Positions 1 to 12,602 of a stretch of DNA of 64,000 nt are shown here, piece after piece (positions within the stretch are counted from its first letter, which is position 1; each line of letters begins with the position of its first letter). The notes under the pieces are model-generated. The model saw only the letters and a program-made list of their open reading frames with translations. It was not told the DNA's origin and ran no database searches. Source of the stretch: Agroathelia rolfsii (taxonomy: Eukaryota; Basidiomycota; Agaricomycetes; Amylocorticiales; Amylocorticiaceae); NCBI GenBank assembly GCA_018343915.1, contig JABRWF010000005.1, positions 3,507,001 through 3,571,000 of the forward strand, in the 5' to 3' direction. The position numbers and the translations under genes are program-made.

Positions 1-2832
1 TTCATATAAGTGATAAAACGAGCAGCGAATAGACACATGCGCAATATAAGGCATTACGGGATTTTGGAGGCGCCTTCAGAGCGCTGTCAGACCGCCAAGA
101 TATCTCAGATCAAGCTTTCCAGTTGATGTTCCTTACGTTTTAATTTCAAATGTTGCTGGCATGGACCGAGGAGTAGTCAAGAAACATTGAGGTTGTATGG
201 GGTAGTGCATGAGAAATAATCCTATCCAATCGGTAAAAGAACTCGGGGCGGCTCCGTCGTGATCTTTATAATTCGTTAGACTAGCAAGCGCAAATGTGGC
301 TCGCCTCTCGAAGAGAAGCTGTATGTTGCTTCGGCAGGATACCACAGTGTCAGTGCTCCATAGCCGGGTCTGAAATTGGCAGTGTGATACTACAATACAA
401 GCTTCCCGTCCACAAGCGCACATGACTCGTACTATATGCATTCGTAGATTGTATGCCATTTCAGCCTGGAAAGTAGGTCAGGTTGCACTAGCAGGCTCAA
501 ATGCCAGTAGAGGAAAGTGGTCAGTACGGTAAGAAACATTCAAATCCCAAGGAGCCGGATTTGCGAACATTGATTCTCGCATTTAGAGTGGGGGTCAGTG
601 AGATGCACAATACATGCTTTTGACAATGCTTTTGAGAGGCTTGCGTGTTGTTCTGGATCACGGCTCTGCCTTAAGCACATCTAATTCGTTGAAAGCAAGA
701 TATTTACATTGCTGGATAACTATTCGCGGGTCAGCGTAGTGATATTATTACATAATCATATGGGCCACGCCAACCACATTGCCACTGCTACCAGCCACAG
801 CCGTGGCGTCCACTTGCCACTAACCCATATTGATTCAGTAAACATCGCAAGAGAATAATGAACCGTGCATGAGCTACTTGTCTCTATAGCTTATGAGGAC
901 CCCCTCTTTGGTGCTGCCGCTCTTGATACTGATAAGGCGACCGAGCTAGGGCGCTCCGGTCAGGCACGAGTTCTTACCAGACCGCTAAAGCACAGAGATT
1001 CATCAGAACGCACCAGATAAATCTATTGTGGAAACCCTAACTTAGTTGGTAAGTAATGGGGTAACTGCCTTTGAAGGGATGCGTACCGACCGGATTTGCT
1101 GTCATACAGCCTGAGTCATTGAGTGTAATTTACGCCATTCTTAGTAGTAATTTCCCTTGTTCGCCTAAATGGAACTATTACGCCACTTATCTTGAGACTT
1201 TCTTTCACTTTCCGCCTTTCTTGGCCCATCTGAAAGATGCTCTTTAAGAAGGACAAAAAGCAACAGACCAAATCGTGTACTGACGTGTCTTATCTTATAG
1301 ACTTCTGCTTCACTCTTCTCCGAGTCACCCCGAAGCTCACCATGAAACACTCCGATATTGTTCGCTACTGGCATTTTGGAGATCATTACTGGCTGGATAA
1401 TTGGGTCTCAACCCGTAAGCACCTCGACAGGCACGACACATGAGCGCTTCAAATGTGTGGCTCCTAAAATGACATTGACCTCATGCTAGTATAGCCGATA
1501 GAATCGGAGAAACTCCTTATCTTCCTTCAGTCTGGGTGCTCAGCGTTCAGGGAATTGTCAAACGCATGCACTATATGGCAGTATAATCAACGATTCCCGG
1601 AAACATCCGGGATTCTTTTCGTTTACGGGAGTGGTGTCAATGCTATGCTTATGACTTCTACGGACGATGATGCATTAGATGAATTGCAGGCCGCAAAAGT
1701 GCCCTTCGGCGACGAACAAAGTGGGGTGTTGCAATTAGGGCTGAACAGCCTTTGGAGCTTCCGAAAGACCATCCCGAAAAGAAGTATGCGTACTCGTGCA
1801 TATCACGCACCAGCCTTGTCGCTATGATTTATTTGGTCACATTGTTGATAGCTTACTATCCACATTCTCATGGATAGTGTTAAAGACAACTTGTGCTTTT
1901 TTTCTATGTGTCATTTACATTACCGTAGTGTTCTTCTTGCCTTGCCTCGGAGCATCAAGAGTCAAAACACAAGTACGAAGGCTTTTTTGACGTATTTTGA
2001 CATTATTGCTCTTGAATAAACAAACTAGCTCACCGTACTCTTTCTCAGCAAACAACTCGAAAAATTGGATTCTAGATCATGAGTTCAAGTCGTAGGTCTG
2101 GCATCACTCGAGTTTCTTTTTTCCTTCATTTCTAGCGATGAGACGGAAATATAAATGCCCATCCTGATGGTGGCTTCCTTATTTAAATATCAGAACCGAC
2201 TGCGCAGATGCAGTGAAGGCTGAGCGCTACTGAAACATCCTTTATATTGTAGAATCAAACGTCATCAATGCACTCTACCTTGTAAGTAAATAAAAAAAAA
2301 GACATGAAACCTGACATCTCTGTTAATAAGTTTGTTTTATCATTTCTAGCTTGTATTGAACTGACAGGAGAACAACATCATGATGCATACACACGCGTAT
2401 CATCCAGATATACATATATTTCCGCTGTAACAGATATATACGCCTATATTTGCAGCTGTATTGCCGTACGCATCGCTAGGTCGTGATCGCTGAAAAACTA
2501 TCAAAAAAAGAAAGAGGAAAAGTAATAAAGGTAGTAAGGAGACAAGGATTATAAAGCGACAGATAGTCACAAAACAAAAATAGATGTCCATGTCCAGTGT
2601 ACTAAAGTGTCAAAGTATATAGACTAGTCCAGACTCGCCATCTATGATGCAGTAACGTGATAAGAAAAAGGGAGCACAAGGGGGACGAAGGAAGGATGCA
2701 CGCGGGTTTGAATTGCAAGGGTGTGTGTAAGTGTGTAAAAATAATGAACATATCAATCGATCCACCCGTCCATCATCCAGCACAACGACGAACGAAGAAC
2801 AACAGCACCATCACCAATCACCAATCACCCGA
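1..2832. other. Left-edge stretch with no supported gene
   Basis: About 2.8 kb of moderately AT-rich DNA. The reading frames are short (the longest about 108 codons at 133-459 on the minus strand and 90 codons at 1555-1827 on the plus strand). None shows a recognisable domain, a signal peptide, or splice sites joining it to a further exon. The part from about 2,500 to 2,832 is probably the 3' untranslated region of the copper radical oxidase that follows. Confidence 0.6.
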
Positions 2833-5133
2833 TCATAGGAGCAAGTTACCAATGACAAGCGCAACACCGGCAACTGCACTGCCCAAAAGCGCGCCGCCCA
2901 TCATAGCGTGCTGGCCAACGGCGCCGCTCTTGGAACCACTCGAGCTGCTATTGCTGCTCGAGGACGAACCACCAGACCCACCGGAGGCGGAGGCAAGGTT
3001 CACACTATCCGGCAAAGCCGCCGCGGCCTGCGTTGGCTGCGTTCCAACCTGTCCATTACCCACAATCACCATCGTCCCGTTACTCGGCACGCCGTTCACG
3101 ACGACGAACATCAGCGCCGGGCCAGGCGTGAGCAAGTTTGCGTTCGGCGGCACCTGCGACACGTGCAGTGTGTAGCTGCCGTTGGAGTTGACGGTGTAGG
3201 TGTTGTTCAGCTGCAGGTGGCGCTGGCCCATGTTCATCGCGTGCGTCGTGAAGCCGGGGCGCATGAGCACGACGGTGGTGTTGCCTGCGGCGTCGTCGGC
3301 GGCCGTGCCGGATGGGTAGGCGGATGAGGGGACAAGGAGGTCAAAGTACGAGCCGCCGTAGGAGAGCGTGCTGGGTGCGCCGGAGAACGTAGGGCGCACG
3401 GAAGCATTGAAGTAAGGCGGGAAGAAGCGCTCGGCTTGGTATGTCGTCGGGAAAGGCGCCGTCAAATTCACGTAGATGTTGGGGCTCGAGCCGGCAATGA
3501 GCACGCTGGCATCGGGGAGCAGGATCGCAGAGGAGTGATAGAGACGGGGGTACTTGCTTGCTTCAAAGCCTGCCGAGGACCAGCGGCTGCCTGAGGGCTT
3601 ACTCGGGTTGTACAGTACGGGGGTCAGTACAGGTGCTGCCGCGAGAGACTCGCCCCATGGCATTTGCTCGGCATTTGAAGTGAGCGTGCCAGCGTTGGAG
3701 TAACCTGCCGTGCCGTTAGCGCCACCATTAACAACGAGGTAGGTGCCGTCGGGGAGGGCGATAAATTGACCCATTGTGCGACCAATAGGCATGTCATCTG
3801 TTTGAGTATATTCAGGAGATGAGCCATCAGCGGGCTCCGGAGTGATGGTGTGGCAATCGTTGGAGGCGGGGTAGTTCCAGGTATCTATGAAAGGCCAAGA
3901 GTAGTTGCCGTACATCTCATCGGTCATGTTAGAGCCGCCACAGAAGATGATCGTCGGTGTGTAGTTGTTGGCCGGCGTAAGGGGAAGCATGGCGACGGCA
4001 CCGGAGGCGGGGTAGACACGAGCAACGTTGTTGGGCATATCCGGCAGAGCAGTCTCGACGTTGTTGGTGTAATCCCAGAGGGCTGTTAAGGAGGTTAGAG
4101 GAGAAATTAATGGGAGATCGCAATGATAGCTTACTCGTCGACCAGTATGCCTGGAGGAACATCTTGCCCGATGGCATGAGATATGAATGGGCATAAGCGT
4201 TCAGGCCACTTGTCGTGGTCATGAATTCCAGGACCTGCGGCTCGCCCTTGCTAGGGTAAAACTCGTACGTTGGCTGAGACGCATTACCCTCCCAAGTTGG
4301 GTCCAGGTTGGGGTAGTTTCTGTTCACGTAGCCTCCATTGCTGAAACCACCAATGACGACAACACTACCATCAGCCAAAGCCTCCGTGCCGGCGTACCAG
4401 CGGTGCCTCTGCATGGACAGCAGTTGGGGGTCATCGAACCATTGGCACTTGGGGCTCGCCCAGTCATCATCATCCGTGCAAGGGTTCAGGATACGGATGG
4501 CCTTGGTACCATCGTAGTCCTGAAGTTGGGTGTCATATTCAGCTGAGTAGCCACCTGGGTTGAGCTCATTGCCTTCGGCGCCTTTGTAGCCGATGGCGCC
4601 GTTGCCGCCAAAGGTGACGTAGGAGCCGTTGGGGAGGTGCATGCCAGATGCGCAGAAGGTGTTACTATAGACCTCCATAACGCCGGCAGTCTCATTCTGG
4701 ATGTTCCTGTATGTTTCGGAATGAGCGCCAAGAAGCGGGGTATGTGGTGATATAATAATTACCAGACGGAGCCCCAGGCGGGGTGACCATTAACCTGAGC
4801 AGCGTTTTCTTGCGCCTTGTCGAGGATGTAGACATTTTGCTCGTTACCAAGGAACATCTATGTTATACATATTTAAGTATACAATATGGCATTGTTTCGG
4901 AAAAAAGTGCGCATATATTGATACTAGATACGAGAATAACGATCGGGTTGACGGTGTAGTTGTCATCTAGGCACGGAGGGGAGACACGAGGGGGGCCAGA
5001 GATGATTATAACATACCATCATAGCGCTAACAAGCGTGTTGCCAGACTCAGCGAAAGAACCAGCCGACTGGGCGGCGGCAAAAGAAACAGGGGCAGATAG
5101 AAGCCCCAAAAGCGGGGTGATCATCTTGGGCAT
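2833..5133 (-). CDS. Copper radical oxidase, glyoxal oxidase type, GPI-anchored
   Basis: Secreted enzyme of about 680 residues in four exons. Glyoxal-oxidase-family enzymes oxidise aldehydes or alcohols and release hydrogen peroxide, which feeds peroxidases during lignocellulose decay. The start at 5133 gives a signal peptide (MPKMITPLLGLLSAPVSFAAA). The first intron leads into MFLGNEQNVYILDKA. The copper and radical-site residues of the family are visible: Cys in NTFCASG, the axial Tyr in RHRWYAG, Tyr-His in PRLYHSS and His in TTHAMNMGQRH. The second half includes Kelch-like repeats and a DUF1929 C-terminal domain. A Ser/Gly-rich stretch and a hydrophobic tail (AGVALVIGNLLL) suggest a GPI anchor. 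No extra WSC domains are present. The exact substrate cannot be read from sequence; glyoxal or methylglyoxal is only the family default. Confidence 0.9.
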
Positions 5134-5255
5134 AGGAACGGACAAAGAGAGTGAAGGAGTGACCTAGGTATGCAATGTAGAATCAAGAGAGACCAAAAAA
5201 ACTGTTGAGAGAGAAGAGGGGAGATGAGAATGGGAGAGAGAAAGAGCGACTGTGG

Positions 5256-5263
5256 TATATATA
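5256..5263 (-). promoter_or_regulatory. TATA box of the copper radical oxidase gene
   Basis: TATATATA about 125 bases upstream of the chosen start codon, followed by a CT-rich stretch on the coding strand that is typical of fungal transcription start regions. It supports the start at 5133. Confidence 0.5.
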
Positions 5264-5918
5264 GCAATAGCAGCAAGCAGTGTACCACCCAAAATTATCG
5301 GCACTCGGCCACTCACGGCAGGCGTTGGTCGTCTCTGTCGGCACATTCTTCTCTCTCGCTGTACATCAATAAATAGCACGTACGGGCATATATTTATCAT
5401 GTTTCCCCTCCTCGGCCCTTGCTCTCATAAGAAATTCCCGCTTTTGTGGCTTAGAACACGAAAGGGAAGGGAGGCGGTTAAGCTGTTGTGCCCGCGCTAT
5501 AATAAGTCGAGACATTTATGGAAACAAGTGCTATTCCTGCCTGACCGCGTGCATCCGGCGTTCATGCTCACCACCACCACTATTACAGTTGCTGTATTCA
5601 TCAATACTCTAGTCTCAAGAAATGCAAATGCTCAAGCCATGCCGATCTCATCGAATGGGCCTCCGTGGTGTCCCGAGTTCCGTGAGTGGAATCCCGGGCG
5701 GCGTCGACTGGCTGCTCCGTCGCGGCGGAAAGAAGAATGAAAGCGCGACGCCTGTCACCCGTAACGCGGCGTTGACGTCACTCTCGGTTACCCAGCATCA
5801 AAGCAATCAAAAATAAACAGATTCAAATGTGCACGTGTAATCCAAATTAAAAGTATTCTTCCTGGCCATGGGGGGTAGCTCGGCATCACTCAGGAACACC
5901 TCCTCTACAGACGCCCAC
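5264..5918. other. Intergenic: oxidase promoter and aldose epimerase 3' end
   Basis: A plus-strand open frame of 162 codons (5252-5740) crosses this stretch, but it starts inside the TATA region and its translation resembles no family. I see only promoter sequence of the oxidase on one side and the 3' flank of the epimerase gene on the other. Confidence 0.5.
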
Positions 5919-7688
5919 TCATGCGTCTATCGAGAAAGAATACGTTGACGTCCAGATAAAGTCTTTCCCCGGTCCATCTGTTATGACGTCCCATAATGTG
6001 TGTTTATTAAATCCCCATGTTCCGACCCTGAAACAAACAGCAACTTACAGTTCTGGTCCACGCCCCATTCAGGCATGTTGATCGCCGCCAGGTGTCCTTG
6101 CTGCTCAATAACAAGTGCAGAGCAGTCGCCATATCGTTTCGCGTGTCCACCATGCACTTCCTTGCGTGGTGTATCGAGCCAGTAGCTAGTGTATATTTGG
6201 ACGCATGGACTGTCGGTGGTAATATCTAATCTGAGATATATGCATATATTCAGCATATACACATCTAGACCCATGAATACCGACAGACCTAATCCCAGAT
6301 GCCTCACTCGAGAAAGATATTCTTGGCTTGTTCACTTGGTCCTCAGAAGGGTCCAAGATCCAACAATGGTTATATCCAGGCGTGTCTGTCAAACGTGATG
6401 CGCTCAGTCCTGAAAGATAGCTAATAGTACGAGATCACTAACCGGGTCCACTCAAGCCTGTAGTCTCCTTGAACCGAGATGTAATACTACGTTCCTCACG
6501 AAAGTCGTACGCCGGCGACTTGTCGACGGGATCGAACGGCCCGGTGGGCAAAGCAGAGTCGTCTACTGCAATGATATATGGTGCCGCAACTCGAAGCTTG
6601 TGGTGGTCGAGAATACTCTCGGACTGCCCCTTGAAGGCGTCCAAATTCCTACAAAAATGCTTGTAAGTATATGTCTTAACGTATTGATAAAAATATTTCC
6701 CCCTACCAGTAATTATGCTGCGTCAACATGATCGGCGTCTTCTCCGTCGCAGAAGCACGGATCGTCGTTCGTAGGTTTCCTCCGTTCCAGACTTCATGCG
6801 TGACCTTTTGGAATGTCAAGGTCAATTGGTCGGCAAGGAAACACGGTGCCTGTGTACATCCCGAGTGATTTTGACTTACCGTTGCAGTTACGATCCCGGG
6901 AAATCCCTCATCGGCCATATCGACATGTCGGTAGGTAACGGACGTAGCGGAAAGGGATATGATCGTCCATGGGCGCCTATCCCAGCCGTACATACCTCCA
7001 TGGAGTGTGTTTTCGCCTATTTTTCCCGTAAAGTCAGCGCTTTTGTTCCTTTGAGTCGATTGTATGTATGCGCTGTAACTCAACCGAGGTTCCTGGGAAG
7101 CTGAAACTCTTTCACTCCGGAGCTGCTAGTTGTATCAGGGAGCGTGAATCGACCTGACAGACGGCACAGATAGATGATCATATTTGGTGAACCAGATGAA
7201 GTATAATTAAGAAAGTAGAGTTGTACCGTTCTTGATACGATTGGCATATCTGGAATATTACATACCATCGTGCAATTTAATATGCAATCCTCCTTGCAAA
7301 GCAAAAAGAAATAAACAAAAAAAAACTTGCCTTCCCACAATGACATTGAATGCTGGATGTCCAGGATCGTTAAGAAGATCTTTCTAATTTCGTGATATAA
7401 ACCCGCGCGCAAATAAATAAAATAACAATAATCAGAACATCACGGTAAACTTCAACCTCGTGGATCCTCTTTCCCTTTCTTTCCAGAGGAAAGGTCGAGA
7501 CACGGTCATTGTATGCAACAAGTACGCACATTATCGTCGTGACCGAGCACAACATCGCGTTTTTCTCCAAATTTATCGCGCACCCAGAGCTCCTTCAGCG
7601 TAGCACCGAACGAGACGAACTTTGCCGTAATCGAGTCGTCAGGCGCGGTGAGGGTGACGGTGTCAAATGGCTGTCGTGAAAATGTCAT
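5919..7688 (-). CDS. Aldose 1-epimerase (galactose mutarotase)
   Basis: Cytosolic mutarotase of about 373 residues that interconverts alpha and beta anomers of hexoses. It is spliced from about ten exons. The N-terminal strand FVSFGATLKELWV and DPGHPAFNVIVGRYANRIKNG match the family. The catalytic residues are seen as His in NTLHGG, His in TQHNYWNLDAF and Glu in ALVIEQQ. The end WGVDQNYGPGKDFIW is reached only by splicing out about 70 bases. After that the frame runs to TGA at 5919-5921, which gives the full C-terminus. The intron after VIVGR begins with GC rather than GT (donor at 7329-7330). The enzyme probably serves galactose or glucose use after polysaccharide breakdown. There is no signal peptide. 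Confidence 0.9.
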
Positions 7689-9142
7689 GTTATTAAGTTG
7701 TTTTTTTTTCGCCCATTAATCAGTCTTCTTGAGTCTCAATAGCAAAACTTCTAACCCATTCTGCGCTATTCAGAGCCATATGGGATATTAACAGTATTTT
7801 CTCTACAGTAGATGGGTGTAGATCCTGACGGTGGCCAGAGAACGGAGCGAGAACGGGTGGTAACTCAGATGACGATGCTTGAAGCACAAAGATGCCCCTC
7901 AGAGTAGATATACTGCTCACAATCAGGACAGCCAAGAACAATCACAAGAGAGTGCGATGGAGCGCAGGGAGCTGTTGGCGATGCTTGCTAATAGCAAGGG
8001 GGAGTTGAGCCGGTACAACCTCGGTGAGACAATAAGTTATACACACATATATGGGACTTGGCTATGGAGTATCGGCGTTGTATCAACCTGTGATCGAGCG
8101 ATAGTTGCACCCTCTAATTCCCAAAAGAGAAACAAGCAAGAGCTTTTGGGAGGCACCATCCAGTTTCCCCGCCATCGTCACAGGGTCAAGCCAATTTGTT
8201 GCGTTACGTCTGCCCTCATCAAAAAAAAAAAAAAAAAAATACGATGCCTATTTTTTTTCTGCACATTCCACGGAAAGGAGAAAATAAGAACAAAACCGGG
8301 ACCGAGCATAGCTTTAAAACAGCATTATTGACCCGAAATAAAGCCGATGGGGGGGGTGCATAATTTTGACCGAGCAAGCAAGCCACAAAAAAGGACCGCC
8401 GGGCGATAAAACATGATGCAGGAGATATAGAAGAACTTCGGTCCGAATTGACTGGTAATCGATAATCACGAGGTGTACAGGGGGTTGTATGTCCATTTTT
8501 TTTTGTGAATGGTTGTTGTCATTGTTGTCGTCAGCTGCATCAGCTGTTTTTGTAGATGGAGGTAGTGTTCTTCCGAATTATGGAGCGAAGAGCAATAGCA
8601 ACCTTGAAGACGAAGGTCACGGTAGACGAACTGAGCACCGAAATTCCGGCCGCGTGACTGCTACAGTAGTGACTATCCCCATGAACAAAGTTGTGTAGAC
8701 ATTGTATTATAACCCAACTTTCACGTGTCCTTTTCCAGAGTCCTAGCCTCCTTTGAAATAGATTGCTTTATATATGGCACATGTCTAGCAATTCAGAAGT
8801 TGATAATTCTGGCATTCCTCCTGCTGGCCAGCCATGATCTAAAATTGCTGTTCCTTGACAGTTGAAAAAGGGTGAATGCATGACGCAAGATCGTCGTCAC
8901 AAACAAGTAAAACCGAGTCTTGAGAACTGAGAGCACAGGACCGTAATTGAACGCCAACACACGCTGTCGAGGACAAATGCAAGCTTCTAGTGCTTTTGAG
9001 AAATGAAGAACATTGCTAATTACTTTTCATGCAAAAATATAAGCCTCATGACCGAGTTAATATAGTAGTATTACCCATGTCCCCATGCCTTCTATCAGTC
9101 TGCTCGCCCGCCTAGCCAGTGCAGAGAAAAACAATTGCGTCG
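7689..9142. other. Intergenic, no gene seen
   Basis: Holds the promoter side of the epimerase gene and the 3' flank of the next gene. There is a run of 19 A at 8221-8239, directly before a T-rich stretch, and a G8 run near 8350. The short frames here, including one starting at 8489 with a hydrophobic N-terminus, lack any family resemblance or supporting splice sites. Confidence 0.5.
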
Positions 9143-10332
9143 TTATGCGGCTGCAGGTTTCAACTTCTGCTGCTGTAAACCAGCACCGCTCACAAACTCT
9201 GGGAAATTAAGCTTCCACCAGCCAGAGATCCACTTCAGCGCCTTTTCGTCCCGTTTGGGATCTTTCTCCACATCACGTTCCAGGTTAGCCAGCGTCTCAC
9301 GCAACCACTTGGTGGTTCTGTTCGCGCGGTTCTCGTTCCTCGGCTTCTCCTTCTTTGCTACGGTCTTGTCGTTTGTACCCTTTTCTTTGGAAGGGGCAGC
9401 GGCATCCTTAGGGGCCTTACCACCGACAAGTGCATACTTGCCAGTGTGCTCTAGGATACCCTTCAGTGTCGCCGTCAAGGAACGCGCGACAGTGAGTGCC
9501 TCCTGCTGGCGTTTGATGGGCTCCTGTTCGCCCTCAGTAGCGATAGCATCCTTCAACCCATGACTGTAGCATGCACGCACGAGAAGTGCAGTACACACGG
9601 CATCTTTAGTGGACGCGGCGAGCCCGTGTGCATTGAAGAGAGCTGCGGCGGCCATGGTAGATTGTACCGAATCATGACGATATGTGGAATGTAACAACTG
9701 ACGCGCCGCGGGGAGGTTCAGTCGGAGCGAGTACTTGGCCAGGTTGCCGAACACATCAAGGGAGAGTTTTGGGCATGCAAGCTCCTCGCAACGGCCTATC
9801 ATTCAGAAGCGTATTTTAAGTCTTCAGGAAAATAGAAATGTGGATGAAGTCGAGTGAACGTACGGGCAAATAGCTCCGCCAGATTACTGTCCAGGTCGAA
9901 GCCAGCATCATGCCATTTAGGGAAGACCTCTGCAGCAGCTGCAAGCTGCTCCTGCGAAGTAGCCAGTTGTACGAGATGTACCAACGAGCTCTTGCGCGGT
10001 GGTGTCTTGACCTGCGGGTGTCGCCCCACACGCTGCTGCACAAACGCGAGAAGCTGATCAAATCTCGCCGTACGAACCTCTGGCTTGAGCTGCGTGCGCT
10101 TTCCGCGTACAGTAGCTACTTTGGCATATCTCTGGTGGTAGGGCGGGAAGGCTGGGTCGGAGGTTGCAGTAGTTTGCGACTTGGACTGTTCCTGCTGTTG
10201 AGGAACTGTGGAGGAGTCGAAACCAATGCTACCCGGTCTTCTGAAGGATGCTGGGGTAGCGTGTAGCAAGCGTTTCGAGGACGTGGAGGCCTTGGGCAAT
10301 GGAGCCCAACGAGCAGCTGCAGACCTAAGCAT
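9143..10332 (-). CDS. Unrecognised mitochondrial protein
   Basis: A 373-residue protein from two exons. A 68-base intron (9796-9863) with donor GTACGT and acceptor TAG joins AELFA to RRCEELACPKLS in frame. Without splicing the gene looks like two overlapping frames. The start at 10332 gives an N-terminus rich in Arg, Ser and Ala without acids (MLRSAAARWAPLPKASTSSK), a classic mitochondrial presequence. An upstream Met at 10383 is possible but less typical. The body is mostly helical, with a Leu/Ala-rich middle that could form helical repeats as in PPR-like or mitoribosome-associated proteins. Near the C-terminus there is a Lys/Arg/Glu-rich stretch followed by WISGWWKLNFPEF. I do not recognise the family. 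A role in mitochondrial translation or RNA handling is only a guess. Confidence 0.75.
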
Positions 10333-10730
10333 GACCGGGAAATAATTAGAGACTTTCGAGTTGCAGACAGGAATAAGAGTCACGTATCACGTACTGTCAC
10401 ATACCATTATTATGATCACGCTTGACTTTCAGACTTGTTTGACGATGCTTATGATACTGTCTAGCGATAGCTCACTATATGCTACTGTTGTCTCAAAACT
10501 ACCGGATGCAAGAAACTTTCTGTGTCTTAAAGCTTTTTTTCCGGAGGTTTGCTGCCGAGTACTATAATGTCTCTGAATTGGCATCCTTGGCCACCCACTT
10601 CTTTAAGCTGACTCGGGGTTCCAAAACGCAAGTTGTTGAATCATCCTAGAGGAGCGCCAGAACAAAATCTTTGTAATAAATACCGTTCTCATGATGTACC
10701 AAATACGATGGAGATCCCAAATCATACATA
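10333..10730. other. Intergenic gap
   Basis: Short gap between the 5' end of the mitochondrial protein gene and the 3' end of the first pirin gene, both on the minus strand. I see no open frame or repeat of note. Confidence 0.5.
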
Positions 10731-11713
10731 TCAAACATCAAACAAAAGCACTTCCGCAACCTTTTCGCCTATATTCTCAACCAGCAGGTCCTTTCCACCT
10801 TCACCGACTAAATATGCACTATCGCCTTCCTTAAGTATTTGTTCCGTGCCTTGACCATCGCCAATTTTAACAGTAGCGCCCAGTGGCGCTTGAGGATTGT
10901 ATCCACTGGTTTGAACGACTTGAATGAACGCTTTCTTCCCGGGCCCGGAACCGGGAAACTTGTGAGGGCGAATCGTTCCCGGAGGTATCAAAGTAGCATC
11001 CAATGTCAAATGAGACTGCACAGGAGCAGGTCCAGATGCCTCGCGCTCCATGATAACCCCTTCAGTGGTGGCCGGGGCCACGACACACACCCAACCTTGT
11101 TTCTTGTCTTCATCCGAGAAATGCCTGGAAACGCTGTCGATGAGAATGGTCCCTCGAAGTTATTTATTAATGACTTACCGAGTATAATATCTCGGAGTTA
11201 GGTTACTAGCAAAAGGCAAGCTCCAGATTTGGATAAAGTGAACTTCCTTGCTCCCGTATGTCTTCTCACTATGACTGATACCAGTGCCTGCAGAAGTCAA
11301 CTGTATATCGCCGCGCTTCAAGATTTCGACATTTCCCATAGAATCTTTGCTGAAAAAAGTTTTAGTGGTTATCGCGGCTATTGTGGCTAATCCCAATGAA
11401 TACGTACTGCTCAAGTTGTCCGGAAATGATATAGGAGAATATCTCAAACTCTCTGTGACTGTGCATACCAAACCCGGTATAGGGATCCACTCGGTCCTCA
11501 TTGATGACTCGTAAGGCGCCATGCGAATAATGAGGTTTCCCTGGGGCTCTGGATTACATCTTGGTAAACCTTCTGGATACATGCGCGCTCATGATTTCAG
11601 ACTCACGCTGAAGGACTAACGTCGAAAGTATGAAAAGTGCGCAGCCAGCCGTAATTACCGTGCCCTCGATCTTGATTAGGACGCAGAGTGATTTTCAAGC
11701 CGGGATCGGACAT
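10731..11713 (-). CDS. Pirin-family cupin protein, copy 1
   Basis: Double cupin of about 285 residues, spliced. The chosen start gives MSDPGLKITLRPNQDRGHG, then after an intron a segment including ALRVINEDRVDPYTGFG. The iron-binding motif follows (MHSHREFEIFSYI), and in the next exon MGNVEILKRGDIQLTSAGTG with ISHSE. These are the His/Glu ligands of pirins of the YhhW/YhaK type, some of which act as quercetin 2,3-dioxygenases; fungal roles are mostly unknown. The C-terminal cupin ends at GEKVAEVLLFDV. The neighbour at 12603-13589 is a clear tandem duplicate. A longer open frame to 11914 exists, but a TATA-like sequence lies inside it, so I take the internal Met. Confidence 0.88.
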
Positions 11714-11910
11714 TGCTACGAGTGCGTCTGGTGCTCTGATGATGACAGTGAAATATCTAAATAGTCTCGCAGGTCTGGGATATACTGTTGCGGACACTGG
11801 TATAGACAAATGGGAGGGTTTGACAAGGAGCACTGCAATAGAAGATAAGATGATTGGCAGTGCTACGAAGAACAAAAGGTGTCTTATATGCGGTAGCTGA
11901 TAAAGGTAGG

Positions 11911-11928
11911 GCATGCATTCGCTGACGA
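11911..11928. promoter_or_regulatory. 18-nt motif shared by both pirin promoters (copy 1)
   Basis: GCATGCATTCGCTGACGA occurs about 200 bases upstream of this pirin start and identically upstream of copy 2 (13781-13798), although much of the surrounding sequence has diverged. Nearby on the minus strand is TATAAGAC (11881-11888), a plausible TATA element. The conserved block may be a regulatory site, or simply a well-preserved part of the duplication. Confidence 0.4.
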
Positions 11929-12602
11929 AACACAGTTCGCTTTATGCTGTCGCCATTGACGTATATACCAAGTAATCAGGTCCATGATGGTGCGGGGAAC
12001 CTGCTCAATTACCCAAGTTGGAACTCATTTCCCCAGATTGCACCTTCATACGGCAGTGTAACTGTCACAGAATCCATCTTACTCAGCATATCAGTACGTC
12101 AAACCAATGACAAGAGCTGACCAAGTTCCACATAAGCACTCTTAGTGACTCCGTATCAGTGCCACTCAAAAGGCCGTGGCTTCAGTTGCTCTCGAAGTCC
12201 CTCAGAAAGCATGTCCCAAAAATATATCAGATCCCTCCTGAAGCTAGAGTAGTCGCCCAATATGAATAATTTTCTGAATACTAAAGTGTCAGTGGTCTAA
12301 TGCCAAGTCTAGATATTTCTTTACGCTCGTGCTTGAAGCTATTTTGCTCTGAACTTCTCGTCATGATCATTCTGCACCATCAATTTGCTTTCTAATACAA
12401 TCAATACTGCCTTTCGGGGGTTCCAAGCACCGAGACTACTGTGTTAATATTCGTAGCCAATACACTGATCATTGGTTACATTGTGATAGGACAGAAATCA
12501 GCTTTGTGTGGGGACGAATCCTCAAGCCGGTGTTCAAGTTATCAGAGCGATATCATTAGGGTAATAAAAGTACATAAGACAGTGATCCGAAATAAAACTA
12601 TT
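11929..12602. other. Intergenic between the pirin copies
   Basis: About 670 bases containing the upstream part of the copy 1 promoter and the 3' flank of copy 2. No gene or recognisable element is seen. Confidence 0.5.

Noticed and set aside
1555..1827. 90-codon open frame with an acidic middle part
   Set aside because: No homology that I recognise, no promoter or splice context; likely chance.
4861..5010. Possible extra small exon (DDNYTVNPIVIL) in the first intron of the copper radical oxidase
   Set aside because: Glyoxal oxidase relatives pass directly from SAMM to MFLGNE, and the direct splice keeps frame; the insert would be unsupported.
5252..5740. 162-codon plus-strand open frame
   Set aside because: It overlaps the TATA region of the oxidase gene, has no family resemblance, and no splice partners are seen.
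8221..8239. A19 run (and another at 27987-28005) as the tail of a retroposed element
   Set aside because: No target-site duplication or upstream coding remnant could be found next to either run.
9799..9802. Two overlapping genes or a frameshift in the mitochondrial protein
   Set aside because: A clean 68-base intron restores one frame, so no frameshift is needed.
11714..11914. N-terminal extension of pirin copy 1 (and 13590-13784 for copy 2), hydrophobic and similar in both copies
   Set aside because: A TATA element lies inside each extension and a pyrimidine-rich leader follows, so this is promoter and 5' leader that happens to be open. The similarity comes from the duplication.
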